Assembly: GCF_007995155.1 (NCBI RefSeq)
Contig: NZ_CP042593.1
Span: 1,034,001-1,098,000, forward strand
Origin: Cytobacillus dafuensis
Lineage (GTDB): Bacteria > Bacillota > Bacilli > Bacillales > Cytobacillaceae
Direction: 5' to 3'
DNA: 64,000 bases
Shown here in pieces: positions 49,891 to 61,079 of this stretch. The position numbers and the translations under genes were made by a program. A model generated the notes under the pieces. That model searched no databases and was not told the origin of the DNA. It saw only the letters and a program-made list of their open reading frames with translations. Position 1 is the first letter of the stretch. Every line of letters begins with the position of its first letter.

Positions 49891-51048
49891 ATGAGAAATT
49901 ATTTATATATATTAGCTTTAATCATGTTATCAGGTATTTTAGCAGCCTGTGTGAGTGAAACAAATACTTCTAATGAAATAGAAAAAAAACAGCAAAAACT
50001 AAGCACTACAGTCAATCAACCCGCTGTCATAAGTGAAAAGAAGGAAAAAAAGGATACTGTTTGGTTAAAAGAGAAATCGCTTTACCAATTCGAAGCTTAT
50101 GATGGGTCTTACGAATACACTGTATTTCTTTACGCAGAGGATGAACAAAGTTCCTTTAATGAGAATCTTGGGGTAAAGAATCAAGTATATACTGGCCATT
50201 ATTCCATTTATCTAGCTGAAAAGGATTCTACTATCGCATACAAGCAGGAAGCTTTAGATGAAGAAGGGACCACTCCATTTATATTTAATCCATCATTAAA
50301 CCAGGTTTATCCATTGAATTTAGGAAATAAGACGTTCATTACGATCTTGCAGCCTAGTGAAAATGAGAACTCAAAATTATTATTATTCGCTATTAAAGAT
50401 GGAGAAATAAAAAAGGTTCACTTTAGTGAAGATTTAACCACTATTTTTGGATATGAAATAAAATCAATATACCAGAAATACATTCAAACAGCTCATTTAC
50501 AAGGTGATCAGGAATGGAGATTTATTACATGGGAATTTGATGAGAAAGCCATGACGTTCAAAAAGAAGGACGAATCTACCTTGAAAGGTGAGAATGGAGA
50601 GAAATGGTATGAGCGTTGGAGTGAAAAAAGTGAAATTTATTATCCTTTCCAAAACCTCGAGCTTAGCAGTGATGTAATTGAAAAAGCAAAACAAGGCCTC
50701 CCAATTGGAAGTCCATATCCAATTGGGACGAATATTGCGAATATCAAAAAAACCGAGCCAATATTCATAGAGGAAGGGATTGATGCTGGAACTCCTTATG
50801 TAATGTATCCTGAAATCACCTATTATTATGAAAAAACGACTGGTATCGTGACAGCTGTTTCCATTCCAGGTGAACGCGTGAAAACATCATTAAAAATGAT
50901 AAAGAGTTTATTTGGAGAACCTGAAGAAGAGGGCTATGACCAATTGAATGGAGAAAAACGTGTGATTTACAATGCAGACAAATATGCGATCAAATTCTTG
51001 GCAGATGCTAATGAGGAAGTGCGAAGTATTTATTTGTGGAAAAAGTGA
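49891..51048 (+). CDS. Lipoprotein with DUF4309-like C-terminal domain
   Basis: 385 residues from ATG 49891 (TGGGAGATTTTA upstream). The signal sequence ends in the lipobox ILAAC (Cys about 20), so the protein is lipid-anchored on the outer face of the membrane. A Lys-rich linker (about 30-58) follows. The C-terminal part (about 265-385) with KQGLPIGSPYPIGTNIANI and IKSLFGEPEEEGYD resembles the DUF4309 domain of YjgB-like Bacillus proteins. The middle domain is not recognised. Stands alone; function unknown. Confidence 0.82.
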   Translation: MRNYLYILALIMLSGILAACVSETNTSNEIEKKQQKLSTTVNQPAVISEKKEKKDTVWLKEKSLYQFEAYDGSYEYTVFLYAEDEQSSFNENLGVKNQVYTGHYSIYLAEKDSTIAYKQEALDEEGTTPFIFNPSLNQVYPLNLGNKTFITILQPSENENSKLLLFAIKDGEIKKVHFSEDLTTIFGYEIKSIYQKYIQTAHLQGDQEWRFITWEFDEKAMTFKKKDESTLKGENGEKWYERWSEKSEIYYPFQNLELSSDVIEKAKQGLPIGSPYPIGTNIANIKKTEPIFIEEGIDAGTPYVMYPEITYYYEKTTGIVTAVSIPGERVKTSLKMIKSLFGEPEEEGYDQLNGEKRVIYNADKYAIKFLADANEEVRSIYLWKK

Positions 51049-51054
51049 AGAATC

Positions 51055-51142
51055 AAAGGTGTCAGGCACCACGAACATTATTTAGTATCAATAAGTGATT
51101 TAGATACTAAATAAAGTGTATTATGTGGATGTCAGACACCTT
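51055..51142 (+). repeat. Class-4 repeat (GTGTCAGGCAC element), copy 2
   Basis: Begins AAAGGTGTCAGGCACCACG and ends GTGGATGTCAGACACCTT; the inner part has TTTAGTATC / GATACTAAA pairing around AATAAGTGATTTA. Aligns end to end with the reverse complement of 17607-17696. It lies between the lipoprotein gene and the convergent aminopeptidase gene. Confidence 0.8.
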
Positions 51143-51175
51143 ATGAGATAAATCCTTCACTATGTCTTAAATCAA

Positions 51176-52408
51176 TTAAAATGCCCAATCACCATTTCGG
51201 AAGACAGGCTCGCTTGTTCCGTCTGCAGTAATACCGTCAATATCCATTTCTGCAGATCCAATCATAAAATCAACATGAGTGAGACTATCATTTAAACCAT
51301 GTTCCTTTAGTTCATCACTAGACATTTGCTTGCCGCCTTCAAGGCAGAATGCATAGGCACTTCCGATAGCGAGATGGTTAGAGGCGTTTTCGTCAAATAA
51401 CGTATTATAGAAAAGCAGGTTTGATTGAGAAATTGGTGAATTGAATGGAACGAGTGCCACTTCTCCAAGATAATGAGAGCCTTCATCTGTTTCTACTAGC
51501 TGTTTAAGAATTTCTTCGCCTTCTTCTGCTTTTACACTCACAATTCGGCCATTTTCAAATGTGATTGTGAAGTTGTCAATGATATTGCCGCCGTAGCTTA
51601 ATGGCTTTGTACTTGACACAGTTCCGTTAACACCAGTTCTTAATGGGACTGTGAAGACTTCTTCAGTCGGCATATTTGCCATGAATTCATGCCCTTTTTC
51701 ATTAATGCTGCCAGCTCCACACCAGAGATGCTTTTCTGGAAGCTCGATCGTTAAATCAGTTCCTGGTGACTTATAGTGTAGTTTTTTATAGCGTTTGTTA
51801 TTCAAATAATCTACTTTTTCATGAAGAGTGTTATCATGCTTTTTCCATTCTTCAACAGGGTTTTCTAGATCTGAACGTGTAGCTTTAAAAATGGCATCCC
51901 AGAGCAATTGAACTCTTGTTTCTTCAGGTGCTTCAGGAAAAACCTTATCAGCCCACGAAGGAGATGGGGCTGCAATAACCGTCCAGCTCACTTTATCAGC
52001 CATCATCATTTTTCTGTAGTTAGATAGTGCTTTACCAGCTGCTTTTTGGAAATTGGCAATTCGTTCAGATTTTACCCCTTTTAATAGGTCTGGGCTCGTT
52101 GAAACGATTGACATAAATGCAGCGCCATCCTTCGCAAGCTCTTCAACCTCTTTTGCACGCCATTCAGGATATTCATTGAAAGCCTCATCTGGTGCCAAAT
52201 CATACTTTGTACGAGATACAATATCATCGTTCCAGTTAACAACAACATTATATGCTCCAGCTTCATAGGCTTTTTTTACCACTAGGCGAACCAATTCTGC
52301 TGCATCTAGGGTTGTATTAATCACTAATGTTTGGCCGTTTTGAATATTAACTCCAACTTTTACTGCAAGCTCTGCATATTTCTCTAAATTCTTTAGAAAT
52401 TCACTCAT
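51176..52408 (-). CDS. M29-family metallo-aminopeptidase (AmpS/PepS type)
   Basis: 410 residues. N-terminal features LKNLEKYAELAVKVGVNIQNGQ and the C-terminal catalytic region with GEVALVPFNSPIS, NASNHLAIGSAYAFCLEGG and HVDFMIGSAEMDIDG are typical of peptidase family M29, whose metal ligands (Glu, His, Asp) lie in these segments. It releases N-terminal residues from peptides in the cytoplasm. GGAGAATACATATA precedes the ATG. Monocistronic, downstream of and co-directional with the MFS gene but separated by a terminator. Confidence 0.93.
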   Translation of the reverse strand: MSEFLKNLEKYAELAVKVGVNIQNGQTLVINTTLDAAELVRLVVKKAYEAGAYNVVVNWNDDIVSRTKYDLAPDEAFNEYPEWRAKEVEELAKDGAAFMSIVSTSPDLLKGVKSERIANFQKAAGKALSNYRKMMMADKVSWTVIAAPSPSWADKVFPEAPEETRVQLLWDAIFKATRSDLENPVEEWKKHDNTLHEKVDYLNNKRYKKLHYKSPGTDLTIELPEKHLWCGAGSINEKGHEFMANMPTEEVFTVPLRTGVNGTVSSTKPLSYGGNIIDNFTITFENGRIVSVKAEEGEEILKQLVETDEGSHYLGEVALVPFNSPISQSNLLFYNTLFDENASNHLAIGSAYAFCLEGGKQMSSDELKEHGLNDSLTHVDFMIGSAEMDIDGITADGTSEPVFRNGDWAF

Positions 52409-52530
52409 TATATGTATTCTCCTTTTTCAGAATCTTCATTATCATTGTAGCTTTTTTCTTTTAAAAAAGAAACTTTGAAGATTAAAATCTTTAAAGTTTT
52501 TCCAGTTAATGTCCAATTTTTTAAATAAAC

Positions 52531-52561
52531 AAAAAAGAGATCTCAAACAGATCCCTTTTTT
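52531..52561 (-). terminator. Terminator overlapping the end of the MFS gene
   Basis: AAAAAAG-A-GATC and GATC-C-CTTTTTT pair around a seven-base loop; the MFS stop codon lies in the loop region. Works on the minus strand with a T-run. Confidence 0.7.
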
Positions 52562-53823
52562 GCAGGAAGCAATTTTGTTTTTTCTGAAATAGAAAACATG
52601 ATCCAATACAACAAGGCACTTATAACGGCAAGAGCAGCGAGGATAATAAATGTCCAATCATAACCTATCCATACGGTTAAAGGAATAGATATGGGAGCTA
52701 TTGTTTTTCCGAATGTAAATCTAAGGCTGGCAGCAGCAAAATATTGCCCTCGCATATGTTCCGGAGCTATTTTTGAAACATAGCTTTGCTGCAAGCCAGC
52801 TGTCATCAGCTCTGCTAATGTAAAAATAGCCATAGCAATAATTAATCCCCAAATCCAAGATGTTTGCCCGAACATCAAAATCGCTGCTGCGTATGTAAGG
52901 GAGGAAAGGACAAATATATTTCTTTCTTTGAATTTGGTCATGAATCTTGTTACAACGACTGTAAATAAAGCGACAAAGAAGCCATTTTCAGCTAAAAGAA
53001 TACCAAAGGCTTGTTCTCCTTGAATGGTAAAAGACCAATCTCCTAATTTGAAAAGTGCTTGGTTTTGAACAAATTCACTCGTATATACAGGTATTAAGAG
53101 ATCAAGCTGCATAAATGTTTGTGCTGCTAATACACCTGCAATGATAAAAAGAAGAAAGGTTTTGTCTTTGAAGATAATTCCGTAATCTCTCATTTGATTT
53201 AGTAAAATTGAGTACCACTTATTATTCTCTTTCTTGCTATTAAGTTGCTCAGGCACAGTTTCTCTCGTCATTTTTGCTAATATTCCCGCTAAAGCAATAC
53301 AGATGATGCCAGCAATGACAAGAAGCTGAAAGCGATAATTCGCATAAAAAATGGCACCTAAAATAGGACCAACAACAACTGCGATATTAATCGAAGTATA
53401 GAAAATAGCAAATACATCACTTCGATACTTTTCCTCTACTACATCTGCCACCATTGCTTGGCTTGCGGGCCAATAAAATGAACCGAAAATACCAACAAAG
53501 GCAAAACAAATAAAAGCAAGCCATGGTGAATTAAGCCAAGGAGAATTTGCTAGTGCAAATATAAGAAAGCTAATGCCTTGACCAAAAGCTGAAAGAACCA
53601 TCATCGTTTTTCTTCCAAATCGATCTGCACAATAACCGCCCATTAAATTGGCTAAAACAGAAAATACTTGAGAAAAAATAAGGAGCAGTCCTGCTTTATC
53701 TTTTCCAAATTCACCTGCAAAATAAATCGTTAAAAACGGAAAGAACATCCAAAAGGTGATATTCATCGCCGCTTCCCCGAATAACCTAACTTTTAAATTC
53801 GAATCCCAATCTCTAATTCTCAT
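52543..53823 (-). CDS. MFS transporter
   Basis: 426 residues, twelve predicted helices. The MFS motif A region is GGYCADRFGRKTMMVLS (loop 2-3). Helix 4-5 FYWPASQAMVADVVEEKYRSDVF and helix 11 MRGQYFAAASLRFTFGKTIAPI are typical of DHA1-like efflux proteins of Bacillus. A GAGGATACATC RBS precedes the ATG. Substrate unknown. The region 53824-53925 upstream is plain A+T-rich sequence. Confidence 0.88.
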   Translation of the reverse strand: MRIRDWDSNLKVRLFGEAAMNITFWMFFPFLTIYFAGEFGKDKAGLLLIFSQVFSVLANLMGGYCADRFGRKTMMVLSAFGQGISFLIFALANSPWLNSPWLAFICFAFVGIFGSFYWPASQAMVADVVEEKYRSDVFAIFYTSINIAVVVGPILGAIFYANYRFQLLVIAGIICIALAGILAKMTRETVPEQLNSKKENNKWYSILLNQMRDYGIIFKDKTFLLFIIAGVLAAQTFMQLDLLIPVYTSEFVQNQALFKLGDWSFTIQGEQAFGILLAENGFFVALFTVVVTRFMTKFKERNIFVLSSLTYAAAILMFGQTSWIWGLIIAMAIFTLAELMTAGLQQSYVSKIAPEHMRGQYFAAASLRFTFGKTIAPISIPLTVWIGYDWTFIILAALAVISALLYWIMFSISEKTKLLPAKKGSV

Positions 53824-53925
53824 GATGTATCCTCGATATTTTTTTAGAATAACGCTATCATACTACCAAATTGGAAAGTAATTCAAGGAAATCTTTTCTG
53901 TTTCATTTGAAACTTGCGAAAAAAA

Positions 53926-53957
53926 AGAAATCGGCTAACCAGCCGATTTTCGTTTTT
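53926..53957 (-). terminator. Terminator of the lctP-ldh operon
   Basis: AAATCGGCT and AGCCGATTT form a perfect 9-bp stem with a four-base loop, flanked by an A-run and a T-run. It lies 95 bases past the ldh stop. Confidence 0.8.
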
Positions 53958-54043
53958 TTAAGTTGACTTATATCAAATTAATAAACAAATATGAGAAAAA
54001 CAGTTTTTTCTAATTATATGAGGATTGTAAATAAAGTTAAGTC

Positions 54044-56630
<2,587 letters not shown>

Positions 56631-56831
56631 ATTGTTAAACTCCTAGTTTGTTGATTAGACAAAATATATTATTCCCCAGTAATAATAATAAGTAAGACCT
56701 TTGTACTTATATCCCAACAAAATTTTTGAGTACAACTCGGGAACAAATTCATTTCCATCTAATTTAAAATATTTCCAATTCAATAAAGTAGTAGCCCATT
56801 GCATTGAAGAACTTTTATGATCAGGAATTTT

Positions 56832-58028
56832 TTATTTAAGACTTCTTGAGCCGTAATCATTAATTTTTATCTGAATGGAGTAATTTATTGGGATTTCTGA
56901 AAATGTAGAGTCCCAATTATTTTTGACCTTTTTCCAAATGTGAGGATGACTAATGCTTAATTGGTTTCCAAAATCAGCAACATCGACTCGGTATTTTTTC
57001 TGTGTTGTATTTAATGTTTTTTTAATAATTTTCCTTGTTTGCTGTTCGATTAGCTTTTCTGCATTTTTAATAAAGGCTTTTTCAGACTCCTTTGGAATTC
57101 CCCAGGTTTCAGTAAGAGTTCCTTCAGATTTAATTTTAATATCAAACGATATTTTATTTCGGTTAACGTGGGGAATTATTTTCGTTTTAAGTGACTTAAT
57201 TTCATAGATGATTACCTTTCCGGACTTTTCTTCTCTTGCTTTTATAAGTCCACCTTTTGTTTCTCCAGTAATCATGTTAATTCCTGTTACTTCATCTTCA
57301 GTTATCTTTCCTCGGAGTAAGTTTGTCTTTCCATCAATAATTACTCCGCCAGAAAATTTAATATCCCCATGATCTGAAAATACATTTTGCAATAAATAAC
57401 TTGAGCCCGAATGCATCTTACCCTCTAATTTTGCTAGAGGCATAGGGGGCAGGATTTTGTTACTTCTGTAGTCATTATCAATAATTCCTATAAGACGAAA
57501 TGAAGGGATGATTTCAGGTAGCTTTGTTTCTAGGGCATCCTTTGCAGGACCGCTACTAACTAGAAGTAAACAAGTTGGCCTCAATTCGTTATCACGTAAA
57601 TAAAGGTCCAACACCTCCGTCATTTTATTCACTTTAAGCACGTTAGCATTGATAATAATTACCTTGGTGTGGTGAAACATAATGGGATTTTCTTGTTTCA
57701 AAGCGACTTCTCGAATCATTTGATGATTAGAATCCCCGATTTCTGAAACGTTTATATACTGTTTTTTGCCTCCTCCTTTAGCCTCTGGTTTAGCAGAAAC
57801 TGTGTTCATATATTGAAATGTAACTTTGAGTACGTTCTTCTTTTCATAAGTTGCCCCTCTTTTTTGGGAATCCATTTCTTTAGCATCATCGTCAACTTTA
57901 TCGATGGCAACACCTATGTTAAAAGCACGATCTTCAATTTCTTCGCTACTGAAACATCCGGTTAGAATGAAAAGAAGGCAGAAAAATAGCAAGATTAACT
58001 TGAATCGTCTTTCATAATCCTTTTTCAT
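56832..58028 (-). CDS. gerC: Spore germination receptor lipoprotein, GerC subunit
   Basis: 398 residues. The signal peptide ends in lipobox LTGC (Cys about 26), followed by FSSEEIEDRAFNIGVAIDK, the normal Ger(x)C opening. The three-domain C subunit is anchored to the outer face of the spore inner membrane and works with the A and B subunits to sense nutrients. The start overlaps the gerB gene by 17 bases, so translation is coupled. The C-terminal DUF (YRVDVADFGNQLSISHP-HIWKKVK) is intact. The nutrient specificity is unknown. Confidence 0.93.
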   Translation of the reverse strand: MKKDYERRFKLILLFFCLLFILTGCFSSEEIEDRAFNIGVAIDKVDDDAKEMDSQKRGATYEKKNVLKVTFQYMNTVSAKPEAKGGGKKQYINVSEIGDSNHQMIREVALKQENPIMFHHTKVIIINANVLKVNKMTEVLDLYLRDNELRPTCLLLVSSGPAKDALETKLPEIIPSFRLIGIIDNDYRSNKILPPMPLAKLEGKMHSGSSYLLQNVFSDHGDIKFSGGVIIDGKTNLLRGKITEDEVTGINMITGETKGGLIKAREEKSGKVIIYEIKSLKTKIIPHVNRNKISFDIKIKSEGTLTETWGIPKESEKAFIKNAEKLIEQQTRKIIKKTLNTTQKKYRVDVADFGNQLSISHPHIWKKVKNNWDSTFSEIPINYSIQIKINDYGSRSLK

Positions 58029-59115
58029 TTTTTATCCCCTTCCATTTTGCTATGAAAAGTAAGGGGAGAGGGAGTAGTGTGAAGAAAATTATTGCAAATT
58101 TCCCAATTATATCTCCCATAAAGAATATCTCATCCAATGTCTTAGGAATCGATGCAACAATGTAGATTATTGGCAGTAGTGCATATAGAAATGGGTGAAT
58201 TTTTTTATTAAATATTTGACTAAGGCCCAATGCAGAAGAAAAATAGGTAATGCAAAATGTAGAGAAAAACTGCATGGTCCATATAACAAGTAGTAAGGAT
58301 TCGAATCGCTCAAAAAACATTCCCCTAACTTCATAGCTTCGAACAAGATCGAGTGTTGGCCAAGTTCGATGTAATACTCCATCAATCGAAAGTGCCCCAA
58401 TAACCATAATGATAGCAATTAAATTAAAGAATATTGGAATGGCAATTCCAATAATAATTATTTTTACCCCTTTTTTTGGTTCTTCCATAAAAGAGACGAT
58501 TAACAACATAATTTCGGCTCCTATAAAGGTGAAAATTGTTGATTTTATCCCTTTTAGTACCGGGAGGATGCCTTGTCCCATGAATGGACGTAGGTTATCT
58601 GGTTCAAAAATTTTAAAACTCAAAAGGAGCACAAACAGGAAAAAGATTATTGTTATTGGAAATATCACTTCAGAAATACGGGCTAATGGTGATATTCCAC
58701 CTAATAGTAGGTATAATCCAATCCAAAGAAAGGGCATAATGATTGCCCATTTTGGAGTTCCCTCTAGGAGAAAAAAGTTTGCAATTTCTGTCAATATTCT
58801 AACTTCATATGAAGATAAGGTAAGAAAATAAATAATCATACTAAGACTTAGGAAGTTACCAACCCACTTCCCTAAAAGGTCAGAACTATATTGATAAAAG
58901 GTTTTCTTTGGAAAGCATTGGCTCAGCTTGACCATAACAATTCCTAAGACGATAGAGATCAGTCCTCCTAATATGACACTGATCCAGACATCTGGAGTTT
59001 TGCCTGCTTCTAAAGCAGTTCTTGGAAGGATAATAATTCCTGCCGAGAGAATGTTATTGGTAATAATTACAGTAGTCTGGACTGAAGTAAGGGAGTTTTT
59101 TTCTTGTAAGAACAT
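58012..59115 (-). CDS. gerB: Spore germination permease-like subunit, GerB
   Basis: 367 residues with ten predicted membrane helices, APC-superfamily endospore germination permease (GerAB type). Features: TTVIITNNILSAGIIILPRTA near the start and the helix-6 region FTFIGAEIMLLIVSFM. B subunits bind the germinant. AAAGAGGGCTGATCA precedes the ATG. It lies 15 bases after gerA and overlaps gerC, in the order A-B-C. Confidence 0.94.
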   Translation of the reverse strand: MFLQEKNSLTSVQTTVIITNNILSAGIIILPRTALEAGKTPDVWISVILGGLISIVLGIVMVKLSQCFPKKTFYQYSSDLLGKWVGNFLSLSMIIYFLTLSSYEVRILTEIANFFLLEGTPKWAIIMPFLWIGLYLLLGGISPLARISEVIFPITIIFFLFVLLLSFKIFEPDNLRPFMGQGILPVLKGIKSTIFTFIGAEIMLLIVSFMEEPKKGVKIIIIGIAIPIFFNLIAIIMVIGALSIDGVLHRTWPTLDLVRSYEVRGMFFERFESLLLVIWTMQFFSTFCITYFSSALGLSQIFNKKIHPFLYALLPIIYIVASIPKTLDEIFFMGDIIGKFAIIFFTLLPLPLLFIAKWKGIKNEKGL

Positions 59116-59130
59116 TGATCAGCCCTCTTT

Positions 59131-60654
59131 CTATTCCTTACGTTTAGAATCTTTAGTATCAAGTATCATTGGTCGACGGTTCATCATAAACATTGGCATC
59201 CTAATGATAAAATCTTGCAAATCTCTAAGGCGAAAAGGTACTGCAGGGCTGGTATAAGGTACACCAAAACTCTTGAGCCTGACTAAATGGCTGCAGAGCA
59301 ATAGGAAAAACAAAACCACTCCGTAAAGCCCCAACATGGCTGCCCCTAACATAGCAATGAATCTCAAATAACGTAAAGCAATAGCAGAACTATACTGCGG
59401 AATAGCAAAGGAAGATATAGCTGTCAATGCAACGACAATGACCATAATAGGGCTAACAATCCCTGCCTGCACAGCTGCTTCTCCGATAATTAAACCCCCA
59501 ACTATTCCAACTGCCTGTCCGATTGGCTTTGGCAGACGGAGTCCTGCTTCTCTAAGTATTTCTATCGCTACTTCCATTATTATCGCTTCAATAAAGGCTG
59601 GAAATGGAACCCCTTGTCGGAAGCCGGCCATGGATATGGCAAGCTTTGTTGGAATCAAACCAGGATGGAAGGAAACAAATGAAATATAAAGGGCAGGTGC
59701 AAACAATGAGATAAAAGCTGTTATAAATCGAAGCATCCTTATAAGAGAACCAGGAATCCAACGCTCATAATAGTCTTCTGGTGATTGAAGTAACATACCA
59801 AAGGTAACAGGGGCAATCAATACAAAGGGTGACCCATCAAGTAATATTGCTACTCGGCCCTCCATAAGAGCACTTATTACACGATCAGGTCGTTCTGTAC
59901 TTTGGATTTGAGGAAAAGGACTTAAAAAATTATCTTCTATAAGCTGTTCTACATAGCCGGATTCTGCCAAATAATCAAGATCAATGGATTTGACTCTTCT
60001 CTTTATTTCCTCCAACAATTTTGGATTTACAATTTCATTTATATAAGCAATGACTAAATCTTTCTTCGAACGTTTCCCGACAGATATTTTAAGTAGTGTT
60101 AAATCTTCATTTTCACCACTGTTACGAAGAATGGCGGTGTTATCACTAAGAGATTCGGTAAATCCAATCCTTGGACCTCGAACCAATGACTCTGATAATG
60201 GTTCCATCAAATTTCGGGTTTTTTCTTTCTTTAGCCCCAATATTAATACGTCCTGCGATCCATCGATAAATAAGGCTGCCGATCCATTCAGGATTTTAGT
60301 AGTTATGAATTTAATATCGTTTGATTCTTGAATATCACTTATGGATAGGACATAATTCTTAATAAAATCCTTAGTTCCAACTTTTTCAAGTATCTCAAGG
60401 TCACCTAAGTTAAAGGGCATCATTAATTGTCGAAGCAAATCGGTATCAATCAATTCTTTATCTGACAGGCCATCAAGAAAGATGAGAACAGCTGATATAT
60501 CAGATTTTTTTAGTTTAAACTCTCGGTATTGAACATCTGAATTTTCACCAAGCTTTTGTTTAATCGCTGTTAAATCCAAATGATAATTTCCTGTAACATG
60601 AGTATTTACATTTTGGGAGAGATGGGATTTTTTGCTGTGTTTGTTCCATATCAT
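59131..60654 (-). CDS. gerA: Spore germination receptor, GerA subunit
   Basis: 507 residues, normal for GerAA-type proteins. A soluble N-terminal region (about 1-270), with [14 protein letters not shown] and [16 protein letters not shown], precedes four to five membrane helices (about 290-480) containing [42 protein letters not shown] and [19 protein letters not shown]. The ATG overlaps the stop of the small upstream gene (ATGA), so translation is coupled. Expressed in the forespore in known systems. Confidence 0.94.
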   Translation of the reverse strand: MIWNKHSKKSHLSQNVNTHVTGNYHLDLTAIKQKLGENSDVQYREFKLKKSDISAVLIFLDGLSDKELIDTDLLRQLMMPFNLGDLEILEKVGTKDFIKNYVLSISDIQESNDIKFITTKILNGSAALFIDGSQDVLILGLKKEKTRNLMEPLSESLVRGPRIGFTESLSDNTAILRNSGENEDLTLLKISVGKRSKKDLVIAYINEIVNPKLLEEIKRRVKSIDLDYLAESGYVEQLIEDNFLSPFPQIQSTERPDRVISALMEGRVAILLDGSPFVLIAPVTFGMLLQSPEDYYERWIPGSLIRMLRFITAFISLFAPALYISFVSFHPGLIPTKLAISMAGFRQGVPFPAFIEAIIMEVAIEILREAGLRLPKPIGQAVGIVGGLIIGEAAVQAGIVSPIMVIVVALTAISSFAIPQYSSAIALRYLRFIAMLGAAMLGLYGVVLFFLLLCSHLVRLKSFGVPYTSPAVPFRLRDLQDFIIRMPMFMMNRRPMILDTKDSKRKE

Positions 60655-60779
60655 TTTCTTTGCTCAGCTGCTTGATTCACGGATTTAAAAGTTTTCGAAA
60701 AAAAATAGGGGACAATAAACACGATACTAGCTTGAAAAAACACCTTCCATTCTGGAATATAGGAAATTAGATTCTTCAT
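60651..60779 (-). CDS. 42-residue membrane protein leading the ger operon
   Basis: ATG at 60779 with AAGGTGGGATTTGTA upstream; its TGA overlaps the gerA ATG. The product [15 protein letters not shown] continues with a hydrophobic span (about 13-30) and a charged end [12 protein letters not shown], so it probably crosses or lines the membrane once. D subunits with two membrane helices accompany some Bacillus ger operons; this is shorter and may be a related or degenerate accessory. Good RBS plus four-base overlap with gerA support a real gene. Confidence 0.7.
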   Translation of the reverse strand: MKNLISYIPEWKVFFQASIVFIVPYFFSKTFKSVNQAAEQRK

Positions 60780-60826
60780 TACAAATCCCACCTTAATTAT
60801 AGAAGTCTGGAGATTTTTCTAAAATT

Positions 60827-60856
60827 TAGGGTTACCTTTATAAGGGGAATTATTCA
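60827..60856 (-). promoter_or_regulatory. Candidate sigma-G promoter of the ger operon
   Basis: On the minus strand TGAATA (60851-60856) matches the -35 of forespore sigma-G exactly; 17 bases later AACCCTA (60827-60833) is a weaker fit to CATAMTA. It lies 48 bases upstream of the 42-codon gene. Sigma-G control is the rule for known ger operons. The remaining gap to topB (60857-61079) shows nothing else. Confidence 0.4.
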
Positions 60857-61079
60857 GGGAAATAAATTTGATCATCCATTACAAAGTTGAACTGCAATAA
60901 TCCTTTTTTCATTGAATATCCCTTTAATAGAACAATTTTCTAATCAACTAACTGTCTAATTATTCATTTTTGGCTTTGTTTTCCGTAGTAGCCCTTTTAT
61001 TAGAATGATCGGAATAACTGAATCAATTAGAGACGTATGCTATATTTATCTTACGGAAACTCGAAAGGATGTTATAAAT

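Noticed and set aside
61005..61079. Extended N-terminus of topoisomerase III
   Set aside because: The 25 extra residues are unlike the family opening; the ATG at 61080 gives the standard start.
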